DNA of 64,000 nt. Origin: Adineta vaga (lineage: Eukaryota; Rotifera). This document shows, in pieces, positions 1 to 12,962 of the stretch (positions are counted from its first letter, which is position 1; each line of letters begins with the position of its first letter). The notes below the pieces were generated by a model. The model saw only the letters and a list, made by a program, of their open reading frames with translations, did no database searches and was not told the origin of the DNA. A program made the position numbers and the translations under genes. Where the stretch lies: positions 13,888,001 through 13,952,000 of the forward strand of contig CP075494.1 of NCBI GenBank assembly GCA_021613535.1. Direction: 5' to 3'.

Positions 1-352
1 AATTTGTTCACAAACAACAAACTAACTTGATTTATACATATATTCTAATACTTCTTCGTAAATTTGAGAACAATTTCGAGAAAAGATACGCGAATTCTCA
101 AAATATTAGAAAATAAAAATAAAAAGTGTTCGTGCCATTCTTTTTGAATCTATCCTTGATTATTAATAAATGACTCACAATATAATTACAAAATATTCAT
201 CAATGATTGTTTTTTCTTGTTAAATATATATATATATATTTCTAGATTTCGTACACTAATGAAAAGTATATCAAGCAGAAAAAGAAAAGAGAATAGCATC
301 TGCATTTCCGGAAATACTCGATTTGTGATTTGAAAGAACGAATAAAGTTATG

Positions 353-3092
353 TTATTTTTTTCTTCGTCTTGATTTAGCAGAATTTGTAGTTAGTGTCGA
401 ATTAGTAGTTACTGTTGTTGGACTATTTACAGTGACTTGACTTGATTCAAGTTCATCAACAGATAAATCGGTTATTTCTTTTAATTTTTGTTGTCCATCA
501 ATGTAAAACATTAAATCACGTAATTGATCTTTTAGTTCATCGATTTCCTATAAGAATGGAAAGAAGATGATATCATTCTGATTGAAAAGGATAAAATATT
601 CTCTTACTTGAGTTTTTGACTTCATCGTATTATCAAATTCATCTCTTAACTTTTGTACTTCTGTTTGAAAATAATTTTGATTTTGTCTTAATTGATCGTT
701 CATTAGTTTTTCTTCATCGAAATTTTGTTGTATTCGAGTCATTTTTGTTGACGAACGTTTTTCTTGTTGTTGTTTTTCTTTTGTAATAGCATCAAGTGTA
801 GTTTGAAGTTGTTGGGCATGATCTTTTAACAATTTATTCGATCTTTCAAGTTCTTCTAATCTTTCATGAGTAGAATCTTCAACAAATTGAAGTTTATCTT
901 CGAAAAATCGTCGTTGGGATTCTAATTGACTTGTTAATAAATATGTATACTAAAAATTGAAAAGAATACATATAAAATTATCAAATATATTTCGTTTTGT
1001 TTACTTCAAGTTCCATAGAATCGATTTTTTCTTGAGTATTATCCGTTTTTGATGATGTACTTTCATGAAAATCATCCTAAGTTTTATATAAAATATATAT
1101 TTATATATGAAGACAACGAGAGAAAGAATCTCTTACAATATCATAATTAGTAACACCTTCACCACGTAATTCAACAAGTTTACCATCACTTTTATTTTGT
1201 ATCAATCGATGAACATAATTATCACCAACATAGTCCCAGACATGTTGTCGTTTTAAATCCATTGTATAAGTATGTTGTGTTAATTCAAAATGTCTAATCA
1301 AAACTCGAATTTTAGATGAATATTAGAAACGATCAAGACAACAATATACCCAAATGCATGACCTTGTTTAAATCGACTGCAACCAACATGACCACAAATC
1401 AAACATATCCAAAGATCCTTAAATAGATAATATTAGTAAATGTTAATAACAATCGTAGTTTGTCTTACTTCTTGTGAACCACATTCAAAACATGATTGAC
1501 CATCGATTGCTTCTGGTGTTTGCACATAACGACATACAGGACAACTAAAAACTTAAAATTCAATTCAATAAATTGATCGAGAAAGTTTACTTACCAACTA
1601 TCACCCCATTTAATTAGACAATCACCATGAAATGAATGATTACAAAGAATTGTCAATACTCCAGACAGACTTTCATCCTTAAAAGTAACAAGATTTTAAT
1701 TGAAGTAAATAAAATCAATGAGTAATTACCATTCGTTCTAAACAGATATAGCATGGTGGTAATTCAGTAAGGCCAGGTATTGGACATGATCCTTCCTATA
1801 TGAACATATGAGAAGAAAAAGAAGGAAGGAAATGAATTAATTACTTTTGCTGTACTTGTAATATCAACTCTTGCAACAAATGCTAAATGACAAACACCTT
1901 TTTCAATAGAATTAAATTGACGATTATTATAATAATCGTAGAATTCATCTGCTTCTTTCTTTAAAACAAAATAAAAAGGTAATCTTTTTCTTTTAATCTA
2001 ACTAAATAAAACTAACTTGTGATTTGAATTTAATTAAACACATATATTGATTAGGAGTAGGATCACGAATAATACGTAGATATTCAATGCTATTACTACA
2101 AAGAGAAACAATCATGACTATTCTATAAAAATCAACATTTGATAACATACTAGACAGGATAGATAAATGTGATCAGTTCTCGACAAGCAACATCAGCTGG
2201 AATAGCTAACATTGCTAACATTTCACTATGTTTCGGTTCATTATTAGTACCTAATGCTTTACTACAAGATACATATATTATACAAAATGTTTGATTTTAT
2301 ATTTGCATTACTTGTCTTTATATAGATGTAAAATGCCTTTGGTAATATCAACAAGATGATTACCACAATAGAATGGAATTTGTAGATCAGGTGATGTTGA
2401 TACATGAGTAGACAATACTAAATGATTATATAAAGAGTACATAGAAATATCAATTTAAAATCTTACGAGTTTTATCATTAGTAGTTGTTGATACTTTACG
2501 ATTTGTTTTTGTTTTATTACTATCTTTGATAGTTGGTAAATCACTAATATCTGTAAAAGATGATTGAGTAGTTAATTGTTGTTGTTGTTGAGAATCATCT
2601 GTTGATGCTGTCAATTTGGGAATAGCATCGACTTCGTTTATATTAGAAGAATTCATATCTTGTTGTAGATGTTGACGACGTTTTGATAAATCGAGATATG
2701 TCATTTCAATTGCATCATTCATAACGCTCGATACAGGTGAACGATGATCTGGTAATGCTAATGAATCTACATTGAAGAGAAAAACAAAAACAAATAAAGA
2801 ATTTGAAAGTCATCTCAGTTACCGTCAAACACATAAGTTTCAACAAAAAGTTCACGAGGTTCTCTTTGTCCAATACTCGCTGTTCTTACAGTTGCTGAAC
2901 CTTTGTTAATCTTATTCGATGGTTTTATAGATTCTGTAGAATCGTGAAATGGAGCTGAAAATAGATGAAATTACAATGAAATACAACAATTGAACATAAT
3001 ACAAATGAAATACCTTGATAGACAATGTACTTTAATGTTTCTAAATCTGATTCAAATTTTTCATCTATCTCAAGTCGAAGGCAAATGACCAT
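353..3092 (-). CDS. BRAP: BRAP (BRCA1-associated protein / IMP) E3 ubiquitin ligase
   Basis: Cytoplasmic RING-type ubiquitin ligase. In animals BRAP restrains Ras-MAPK signalling and retains nuclear-localisation-signal proteins in the cytoplasm. The multi-exon minus-strand gene opens at 3092 with MVICLRLEI, matching the start of animal BRAP. It then has a Gln/Thr-rich linker (about 2460-2720) and the BRAP2 RRM-like domain (about 1850-2400). A RING-H2 finger (CNHSFHGDC and CPVCR, about 1510-1790) is followed by a UBP-type zinc finger ([34 protein letters not shown], about 1140-1500). A long coiled coil comes next (about 360-1080). The tail is basic (SRRRKK) before the stop at 353-355. Introns are about 50-60 nt. 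The zinc ligands appear intact. Domain order and identity are clear; exact exon edges in the RRM-like part are the least certain. Confidence 0.9.
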
Positions 3093-3614
3093 TGGAATAA
3101 ATGAAAAGATTCTCTTTAGTCTATTGCATAAGTCGGAAGATTATACAATGTGTATAAAGAAACAGAGCATAAGTGAAGTGAGTACTTCTTTCTTTCATTT
3201 ATTTATTCATTCATGACACATGGCTACGATGATTGGTGCTTACTGTAACCAGTTATATGTAGTGATTATGAATAGACTATTGCAATAGCGACATTTCGTC
3301 GAATTCGATTATATACAGCGGTATTCAAAAGATTCACATTGTCAGACGAACAGATAAACTATTAATAATTAGTCTTTCGTCGACCGGCGTACTTATTATC
3401 TTGATACTGATCGTACAAGTTTGTTGCCTTTCTATTTACTCACGATCTACAGATTTCTAAGATATGCAGCACTTCTACATTGAATAAAAATTGAAAAAAC
3501 AAACCTACGAATATCATCTTCTACTCGGTGGGAATATGAAGGGAGCAAGCAGTAATCGTTCATTTTATTAATTAATGAAAAAGAAAACTACGATTAGTTT
3601 TACGTCTTTCGTGT
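3093..3614. other. Intergenic gap between BRAP and the TIR gene
   Basis: About 520 bases holding the 5' region of BRAP and the 3' untranslated region of the TIR gene. I see no coding exon, RNA gene or repeat in it. Confidence 0.6.
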
Positions 3615-6206
3615 TCATAAGATAATACATGTAGTTGATTTTGATGAGGATGATGTTTTAGGAGTAGACATTGATAGTTTCTTTGTTTCTGATTGATTAC
3701 TGGGTAGCTTGAGAAGAGCATTTTTAAATCGATCAAATACATACTCTTCAAGCTCATCGCCAGCATATTGTTTTGCATAACGTTGACGATATTTCAAAAA
3801 TTCATTCTTAGGATCTACTTGAAGCTTCGAAGCATATTGATTCATTTCAGTGATCGATTGAAAATCAAATAATTTTACCAGTGTATCAGGCACATTATGA
3901 CTTTGAAACCATTTTTGAATATCATCTTGAGTCCATTCTTCTAATGATTTCTGTACGTCAAAAGTTGTTGAGTTTATTTTCTCTGGTTTTCTTTGTGGTG
4001 ATGCAGGTATACTATGTTGTTCTGTTTGTTGCGATTGTAATGTTTGCCCTTGACTTTCTTCGATAGTAGCTTCGATTGTTCGTAACATTTCTCGAACTTT
4101 ATCACGGTCAAGTTCACACTTATTGCTGTTGAAACGAATATATTTGCGATCAGCAATATGAATGTCTACAACATTTTACAACTAGATATTCATTAGAATA
4201 CAAAGTGTATCAAGAAAATAAAATAACAGACCTAGCCAATCACAATCACCAGGATTACCAAGATAAATGGGAACGATTGGTTTTTTTCGTTTGACAGCTA
4301 AAGCTGCTTCTTTTCGACATGATTTGCTATTGAAATATTCTTCTGAAAGAAGACATACAACAAGTCTCGATTGTCCAATACCACGGGAAATCTTTTCCCA
4401 CAAATCATCACTTGATGAACAATGATTACGATCAATCCATATCCTATAGAGATTATGTTTTTTTTCCAATATTTCAAGAATTTTATCACAAAATGAATCG
4501 TTATCATGAGCATAGCTAATCATAATCATTGGTTTTTCGTTATTAGTATTGGCAACGAGTTGTACACCTGGATCAATACTTTTCTTTTCATCCAATATGT
4601 CATTGAGATTGTAGAGAATACCACTGGCAGCCTTATTTATACTTTCCATAGAACGTGGAACATATTGATCGATTGTTTTCGCACTCTTATCCGTATCCAG
4701 ATTTCTGAGAGTCTTGAGCAATTTATCATTTTGTTTCAATTTTGTTTTATATCGATCATGAAAAGAAATACTCCATAGAATGTTTACCAGAGCGGTACAT
4801 GTGAATTCTTTCAAATGATCTTTCGTGCGAATTATATTTTGAAAATCTATGAGTAGATCAACGAATAAACCAATTGTTGTCGATACTTTTAGTTGTGGAT
4901 CCGTTTCTGCATGATTTAAGACATATTCAAGCGAACGATCATCCACAAAGAGTCGAGTAAACACAGCCAAAAATTCAGATACATGAAAGCCTTTTTCATT
5001 GAGATGATTTTCAGTCTAAACGATACAAGATTATTTTTTCACTCTCTCTCTGGTCGTAGGATGTTACATATCGTTCTTAGCATATGCTATAATTCAAAGT
5101 ATTATCTTTCCAAGATAGATCTCTATCAAGTTGCCATTCTTTTACTTATTTATAGGTTTACTCAAACTCACTTTTGATGCATCGATAGTCATTTGTAAGA
5201 GTTGATTAAGAATTCTATTCATTCGTTTATTATCAGAACGGATTTGTTCGACGGTGGAAAGTTGAGCGATCACCATGGAAATAACAAGATTATTGAAATC
5301 ATCCAGTTTTTGTGTAGTATTATTTTGAACATCTTTGAGAATTTGAAGACCGTTAAATTGATTAAGCTCATCGGTACCATCATCGTGTCGAGAGATATTG
5401 TGAATGATATTAATAAGCTGACAAATTGTTTGTGATATTTTTGTTATCTGTAAACATTTGAGCATAACTTCTATGAGACCAATATTCAGTAACCACGGAA
5501 CAATAACCGTATGATTAGAGAAACTCCAAAAAAATGATAATATGCAACTTGTTGTCTGACTATCATCGGATAATCGGTTATCAGTCTTTGCAATAAGATC
5601 TAGGTCACGATTTACACGTTTGTACATAATCTGAAATATCTCTGTATATTTGCGGGTGCTAATATCGGCACTTGTAAATAGAGTGTTTCGAACGGTTGAT
5701 GCTGCAATAGTCAACAATACATCAGTTAACATTCGATAAAATTCCTTGTTCGATATTTTTACACGCGGATTCTCATTCAAATACGAGCAAATTTTTGTTC
5801 CAGTAAGTATATCCAGCAGTGCAAAGAAAATCTCACGTGCAAATAGATTATTATTCTCTATACGCGCGCTGCTTTCAAAATCTGATATTAATCTGTAAAG
5901 AAGTCGAAGACAACCTCGAAAATCATTTACATCCGTATCAGTAGCTTCCGTTATACCATCAACCAGTTCACCACATAACAATATACTTTGACGACAACGA
6001 GTTCGAGGATCCGTTTCATTTGCCTGTAATTGATCAAATTTACGTAATAATTTCTCAAATATTTTACTAGATTCGAGTTTCGATTGTGTCAACTGCGCAT
6101 ACAGTTCATCCAGAGCTTTGTTGATTGCTTCTATTTGTAATTTTCCATCTTCGACTCCATCGGGATCATTTAAGACTGAAACCTCACCTTCTTTGTTTTC
6201 ATTCAT
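3615..6206 (-). CDS. ARM-like / TIR / SAM-like protein with C-terminal CaaX box
   Basis: Three exons join in frame: 6206-5172, 5015-4232 and 4165-3615, giving 789 residues. Residues 1 to about 490 form an all-helical, armadillo-like region. Residues about 505-620 are a TIR domain (KPMIMISYAHDND, YRIWIDR, LVVCLLSEEYFNS, KKPIVPIYL). The helix CRKEAALAV puts a glutamate near residue 581 where NAD-cleaving TIRs such as SARM1 carry their catalytic Glu. A helical segment (EEWTQDDIQKWF, KLFDFQSITEM) resembles a SAM domain. The protein ends in CIIL, a CaaX prenylation motif. SARM1 has ARM-SAM-SAM-TIR order, so this is a related but rearranged architecture of a kind common in bdelloids. The likely role is an NAD-linked signalling or immune protein at membranes; that is inference. 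A splice acceptor (TTTTTTAAAAG) abuts the start codon. Confidence 0.8.
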
Positions 6207-6799
6207 CTTTTAAAAAATGCATACTCAATTCTCTAATACGTACGCTCATATCAGACTGCTTATGGAGATAAACAAAGATAAGCGACACTCTCACACGACA
6301 AATATTTATCGAAGAAACAAAGTTGATATATAAAGATCGTAAAAACTGAAATTTTTGAGAAAAAAAAGATCATTGGCTTGTTTTACAACCAAATATCAAT
6401 AAAAGCACTTACATAGAATAACTAACTAGAGAATTATCGAATTTTCATTCATATCATTTTACAAATATAACGTTTTTGAGAGAATGATTCATGCATTAAA
6501 ATGAATTCAAAACGATTTCCGATTAAATTTATAGCATTTGAATATGGCATTGTTTGAGGTCAACTATTCGTTGACACCCATGACTTAACTTCAAAGCCAG
6601 TTTTGATCGTTCGAAAGTAGTCATTTATACATTTCATTATTCTATGAAAGAATAATATCATCATCTTACATAGAATTACTTTATATCTATAGAAGACTAT
6701 TTTATAATCATATTGCGTGTTTAATATGTAAACAAAAAACCAAATACAGAGACAAGACACAGTTTCTTCAATGTTCATAGTACCACACCATAAGTGAAT
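6207..6799. other. Intergenic, TIR gene upstream region
   Basis: AT-rich, about 590 bases. It includes the upstream region of the TIR gene and the 3' flank of the CsbD-like gene. No supportable gene or repeat. Confidence 0.5.
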
Positions 6800-7072
6800 T
6801 TATTGCTTTTTCTCTTTTTCTTCACCATTGTGTACCATACCTTCACAACCGACTGCTTGACCGATTTTTTTCTCTGTAGAACCACTAATCATAGAAGAAT
6901 CACTTGGTCCATGATTGGCTGCTTTCATTTTATCGACAGCTTCTTGTTTATCATGTACACCTGATTCAGTCCAAGCTTGACTACCTGTTATATTGCCAAT
7001 TGTTTCTTCAACTACGCCTTTTGCATATTGAGCATGACCACCAATAAGACTTGCGTTATTATTATCAGCCAT
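6800..7072 (-). CDS. CsbD-like stress protein, fungal type
   Basis: Single-exon, 90-residue, hydrophilic, glycine- and alanine-rich protein. It holds two CsbD-type repeats: GGHAQYAKGVVEETIGNITG with WTESG (residues about 11-38) and a second half with KKIGQAVGCEGMVHNGEEKEK (about 68-88). CsbD proteins are small, abundant general-stress proteins in bacteria. Fungal relatives carry the two-part form with a GCEGM-type end, which this copy resembles. Ordinary animals are not known for this family. No intron interrupts it, unlike its neighbours, which supports acquisition from fungi or bacteria; that is inference. The start at 7072 gives the full family length. Molecular function is unknown; a role in desiccation or other stress tolerance is only plausible from the family. 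Confidence 0.8.
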   Translation of the reverse strand: MADNNNASLIGGHAQYAKGVVEETIGNITGSQAWTESGVHDKQEAVDKMKAANHGPSDSSMISGSTEKKIGQAVGCEGMVHNGEEKEKKQ

Positions 7073-7635
7073 AGTTAAACTTATACTTCAAGGTTTATAA
7101 TGCGTACGTCGTAGTAGCTAAAAAAAAGTGTGAATGCACGCGTTAACATTGTATACGAGAGAGACAGCGAGTAAGAAAGACAGAAAGCAAAAATAATAAG
7201 AGAATGATGACGAATTATCGGTGCAAAAGAAAAGAAATAGCACGTGTTCTAGAATCGAGTAAGACACGAGATGTTTGGACTTCATCAAATCAGAATTATT
7301 CTTCATACTATTCGAAGAATATAAGGAAATAGTAAAGATATCACTTATATTTAATGTTACTAACGGAAATTAAGTCATTCGATTCAATCTGAATTATTTC
7401 TAGTTGAGTTATTAAAATCGATTCTTTTTTTATATTATAGTTCAAAGATGAAAAAGATTTTATTAAAAAAATAGATCTTTCCTAGAAATAAGCATTCGAT
7501 AATAAATCTGTTTACTAGTTTAACATATATAAAAGAAAAATTGCTAGTTTTACGAACATCAACATTACAGAAGATCTCTGGAACAAACACACAACAAAGA
7601 AAAGTATTCAGTCTATTTCTGGTATTGATCAAAAT
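7073..7635. other. Intergenic, CsbD-like gene upstream region
   Basis: About 560 AT-rich bases between the CsbD-like gene and the KH-like gene. Nothing coding is supportable. It should hold the promoter of the CsbD-like gene. Confidence 0.5.
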
Positions 7636-10308
7636 TTAATCTTGATTTACAACAATCGTATTTGACGTTTCCTGTTTATTTTCTTTTTCTTCCTGAGTAT
7701 CTGTTGATTGATCAATCTAATTAAAACATACGATAGACAGATTTCTATAATATAAATAAAAAGCTCACTTTAATATTATTTTCAACTTGTGTAGTTTTCA
7801 GAGTTAAATCATTATGATTCGCATCGCTTAGATATGGAATTGATGAAGAATGAACTTTGGATTTATTGCATCGATTTCTACCTACAAGTCGTTGATGTTT
7901 TCTTGCGACATTTTCTTCAGTTGCAATACGAATTTTATCCAATTTTTCAATTAGTGAATCAAATAATTCTTTTGATGCATCATCCAATGCATGATAGCAT
8001 TGTTTTTGTATCCAAAAGCCTTCATCAGTTGCACAATCGATTTCTTTAGTTTCTGGACATGTACGTTTTGATTTATGTCGTGGTGAATACGATAAGAAGT
8101 TTTCATATTGTGAATTTTGAGATTCATTTGGTGTTTTAATATGATCATGTAATTCGCCTCGACGTTTGTCCGTTTTTCGTGATGCTGATGTTGCTTGATG
8201 AGTGAAATCAAACGACGGAGTATTTTGAAAATTGTACGATGGTTGAGGATATGATTGAGTAGGATGAAAATTTAAAGATTTAGTCGAGAAACCTGCAAAT
8301 AATGAAATTATAAAAATTAATTCTATTCTTCAACAATATCAATACCTGTTTTTTTAATGGGTTGACTTGATTCTGTTGGTGTTTGTGCAGTATTTGGTGG
8401 AACTAATTCGTGTACATGAGGTGAATTTTGTGCATTATCATTTTCATGATTTGGATCGAACACTAAGACAGCACTAGGATCTTCGTTACGTAAGCAATTG
8501 CGTATTATATTAATAGCAAAATTAATATTTCGTATTTGATAAGCCGATAATGTACATTCGATATATCCATTAGGATCCGCTTGACGACCAACAATGATAT
8601 CTCGTAAATGACATTTCGTTTGAATACGTTTCAAATTCGATGCTCGTGTACCTATAAAAAATTGAAGAATAAATATGATGAACATTTGTGACGAATTAGA
8701 AATCTTACCAACAATACGTGGAACACAATCACTTCGTATCAGAATCATTTGTTCGAAAGCACCATTACGATTACGACTGAAAAATGTTCGTCCTGTTTGA
8801 TTATTAGGTGATGATGCAGATGATTGTTCGTGATACGAATCATAATTTATCGCTACTTCTTCAACTAAAATAAAATATGAAATCGAATTTAGAAAGAAAT
8901 GTTTTTTCTCATACATTGATATGGTTGAACTGGTACGCCAAGAACATCATTGATAAAAGCAACAATTTGTAGAGAAGCATCTGTTAAATTTTCGATTGAT
9001 TCACTAATAATTGATAGTTCATTTTGAATTTGTTTATCACCAAATTTAGGTAATTTCACAGGCTATGAAACATATAGATTATAGATATGTATGAATAACG
9101 AAAGGCAGAGAGAATTTTTTTAGAAAATATTAACTAGTATCTTTATATTCATTTATAAATCTATCTTACATTTGTAACAATGACATTCAAACGTTGTTGC
9201 AAAGGTCCAGCAAAAATATTCCAATGTTCTAAACGTTAAAAATGTTCAAGATTCGAAAAGAAAAAGAATCAAATTATTGTTTTACTTTTAAGTACTTCTT
9301 GTCCTTGACTAGATATCAACAAAATAAATGTAAATTCAGGTTTACGTTCCAGTGGTGTAAATATCATTTCCTTTTGTTTAGTACTGTCATTCTTTGATTC
9401 ATTAGTTGTATCACTTGGTTCTTCACTTGTATTTGGTGTACTTGGAATAATAGGTTTCTCTTCTCCCGTTACCGATGTATCAGAATGATGTGGAAGAGAT
9501 TCATTATCATTTTTTTCCTTTTCTACAAACGATTCTACAGTTTTCTCAACATCTGTTGTTAACGTTTGTGCAGATTCGAGTACTTCGATTTCGGATGAAT
9601 TGGTCGACGTTACTGTTGGTTTTGAATCTAAATCCAACATTTCAATTGTTATAAAAATTGCGAACGGTAAAACTAACCTGTTGAAGTTTTAGTTTCTTCA
9701 GACTTTTCCGTAGTTGTTGTCGTTGTCTGTCGATCATGTTGTTTTGATCGTTTGTACATTCGATTCATTACTTCTACGAGACATTTACGAATATTCGCTT
9801 CAGCACCAAATACTTTATAAGAATGTTTGTTTGAATGTTGATAACCAGGCTATAAGAAAGAGTAAAGATTAACGATGAATAAATATTGAAATGTATAATA
9901 CTTACAAATATATTAACAGTGAATGTTTTAGCAAAAGAAATCATGTTGGATTTTTCTTCTAAAAGAAAACAAAGATTTATAATGGAATGTTCTTTGTTCT
10001 GTAAGTTTTATTGTTCTACCATCGTTTTGACCAAATAAATTATTTTTCTGCCGATTATCAGTTAAAAATCGGATATTGCACGCATTAACATCTGAGATTT
10101 CATAGTTATTATATTTTTCCAACAGTTTTGTACGATCATCTTCTTCGATTGAATAGCGAATATCTTGTGGCATTGTTACTCGACTTGTTACTTGTGAACG
10201 TTGTTCAGATACAATCACTTGATTCTCTTTGGATTTTTCAATATTATCGGACGAAGGATTTTCAGAAGAAACTGTTGTTTCAGTTTGATGATTTTCTTGT
10301 TCACTCAT
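7636..10308 (-). CDS. KH-like domain RNA-binding protein, family uncertain
   Basis: Multi-exon minus-strand gene starting at 10308 (MSEQENHQTETTV) and ending at 7636 after IVVNQD. Ser/Thr/Glu-rich linkers (for example 9269-9640) separate several short structured pieces. The clearest is a KH-like segment read across an intron near 8655-8705: DCVPRIVG joins TRASNLKRIQTKC, followed by HLRDIIVG. It aligns with the first half of a KH domain of FMR1 type (IGTHGANIQ), but the second glycine of GxxG is alanine. A second possible fold is NIFPGYQHSNKHSYKVFG with ANIRKCLVEVMNRM (about 9750-9950). The C-terminal region (7745-8280) is polar and disordered. Likely an RNA-binding or germline protein, but I cannot name the orthologue. 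Some exon joins, notably near 9960-10030, are not resolved. Confidence 0.55.
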
Positions 10309-10310
10309 GA

Positions 10311-11672
10311 TTTAATGTACAGAATGAACAATGATATGATATGTAGTTACTATTGTTATATTGTGATGGTCTAGAATTATTTAAAGACTGATCAAAAAGA
10401 AAAGATAGCAGGTGAATAATGGAAATATTCCATTGATGAAAGAAGAAGAATAACTAATAAAGGAGATATTTTGATATCTTATTTATAGAAGAGAAAATAT
10501 AAAATTTGTTTTTCTTACGAAAAACTTTCACGATAATTACATTCACTAGATGGCAGCGGTTGCATGCGAGAGATATCATAGTGGAAATAATTCACTTCTT
10601 TTAACTTATGCTTAATTTCGAATTGGATTTACATTCGATACAAATTGAAACAGCTCACTATTTAGAAATATCATCAAGTTGATGTATCCGACGAAGATTC
10701 ATTGTACATTGATTAACTTTGAGATGTGAAGGTCTTTGTTTTGACAGTGTAAATAATACCTTGAACAAAAAAAGTTTGAACCTATTTTGACCCGATGAAG
10801 GAAGCATTTTACATAAACCATTTTATACTCATCTCAAAAGAGAAGTTATCTGTCGTTACTTATTAAGATTTATTTAAAATAACGAAAGAATTTCGTACAG
10901 TTGAAGGTATTTAAATTTAGTTTGAAAATATTTTGCGATTGAAAGTGTGAATGAATTTGACGAGAGAAATATCCATAATATAGTTATTATGCTTGCAAAA
11001 AGAATTCTTTCTCGATATATTCAACATAATTTTTCCATTCTAGATGCTACACAAACACATACTGACTTATTTTTTCTTTTAACAATGATCTGTTGATAAT
11101 AGTTAATAAATTGTTACACTACATAATTTACAAAAGCTTTTTATGTTCAAAGATCTTGATCATATAAGTTCGCATTCTTCATATAAGACATTACTTTACC
11201 AAAAACGAATACTTTTTCATCGTTCAAAAAGTTAGTATATGAATAATCGTTAAAACAATCATGTTGCTTTAGATAATTCTATTCTCATTTGAGTATATCT
11301 TGCTTATAGTCAGCAGGAATAGTGAATGAATAATTTTCTCTATTTATTTTTTGAGTAAATACCATCTAAACGAGTTTTGATGCAGTAAAAGGCATGATAA
11401 ACTGAAAACTTTAACATATGGAGCATATTTAAAGATCTTTGAATAGAAAAAAACGGTTTGAGTATTTATTTCTTTTCAAAAAAACATTTTTTGTCGTCCT
11501 CGTTTGAAAAATGTTGCATCCAGTTTATGTTTGATTCATCGATTTTCAATCTTCAATCATCCATAACGAACAAAGTAAGGTATGATTTAAACATAAAAAT
11601 AAAACTATTACTGAGAGTTTCGTTATATATAAGATAACAACTCGATGCAAATTCACTTAAAATTTTCTTCAT
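10311..11672. other. Gene-free stretch
   Basis: About 1.36 kb of AT-rich DNA. I found no convincing exon, repeat or RNA gene. The left end is the upstream region of the KH-like gene. Confidence 0.5.
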
Positions 11673-12314
11673 ATGTTTTTAGTAGAAATTCGACCAAGGA
11701 TATTATTGCTTGCAATAATGCATGTCAAAATCATCTATCGTTGGTGTTATGAGAAACTACGAAACTATAATGTTTTCATACCCGAAGAAAATGAGTATGA
11801 CAATGATGATGAAGTTGAAGCAATAGATCCATTAGTTATTACCAAACTTCAAAAGTATAGCACATGGTTATATATTCTTCTTTTCCTGTGTAAGTAAAAG
11901 ATGTAATTAGTAAAACACAATGTTTATCTATTGATATTTTAGCATCTCTTTATCTTCTTTTCTTTATAACATTAATTAATCCACAATCTCGAAGAAATGT
12001 TATTTCATCGATCAATCCTGTTCGTTTTGAAGAACTTTATCAAAAATATAATAAAACTCTTTCATGTCCATGTTCAACAACTTCAATTTCTTACAAAAAT
12101 TTTATTACTACTACAGTGACATATGATCCTGTTTGTAAAAGTACATTTGTTAGTTCTGAATGGATTAAAGCATTATATTTGGAAAATGCAAGTCGATATG
12201 GAATGTTAGATTTTCGAACTACAGCAAATTCTCAAGTACGTTTAAAAACAATAATATTATTTAAAAAATGTTTTCTTTTAAAAATTTTCAGTTAATAATT
12301 CCTATAAAATAATT
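11673..12314 (+). pseudogene. Truncated membrane-protein gene
   Basis: Exon 1 (about 11673-11890) encodes MFLVEIRPRILLL and a hydrophobic segment (WLYILLFL). A 50-nt intron leads to exon 2 (about 11944-12236), which continues with SLYLLFFITLINPQSRR, then YNKTLSCPCSTTSISYKNF and YDPVCKSTFVSSEWI. After a GT donor at 12237, the next acceptor (12291) yields only six codons before TAA. The CPC motif after a single membrane span resembles the N-terminal part of large (roughly 600-800 residue) multi-copy bdelloid membrane proteins. This copy would stop near 190 residues. I read it as a 3'-truncated copy; a short functional protein remains possible. The biochemical role of the family is unknown to me. 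Confidence 0.5.
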
Positions 12315-12962
12315 TCCTTTTTAATAAATCTAAATGATTGTTTTATATACCTATGTTAAAATGAGATGATTCATTCTCCATCGTCGTGTTCGTGTATGTC
12401 AGCAAAAAATCGTTTCTTTCGTGTAATTAATATCAGATGTAGTTCTGATTAGTGATACCTATATTTCTGTGGATGGAAAAAGAAATTTCTAATATTCATT
12501 TCACAAAAAGGATTATCTGGTGGTGAAGAATTCGTTATTTAATTAATAGTACATCATGAAAGAGACTATTGCTTGACAACACTGGTTTAATGATGATTAA
12601 CCGGTAGTTTTTCTGTAGGTGATTGAATAGATATATTTTATTCAATTACAATCATTTACTAGAACGTCTTTTAGAATTAAATTGATGTTGACAGAAAAAC
12701 ATGTGAGCAATATCCCAATACATGTTGAACAAAACGAGAAAAACTCCTATAATGTGTAAGAAATAAAAGACAGAATAATTTGTTTTAGTTTTTATTAATG
12801 AAATCAATGAACCTTTCTTTTATTGAACAATTCAAGAATATTTATGAGATATTAATTTGATTTATCTATGTACATTTATTGATTACTTCGAAACTTCTTA
12901 ATCCATTTATTCAAATAAAAAATATCATTTCAATTTTTTTTAATAAAATAGAAAAAGAAAAA
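12315..12962. other. Gene-free stretch
   Basis: About 650 bases downstream of the truncated membrane-protein gene. No continuation of that gene is recognisable in any frame, and no other feature is seen. Confidence 0.5.

Noticed and set aside
1-352. Possible telomere or subtelomere repeats at the left edge.
   Set aside because: No tandem G-rich repeat is present; it is ordinary AT-rich 3' flank of BRAP.
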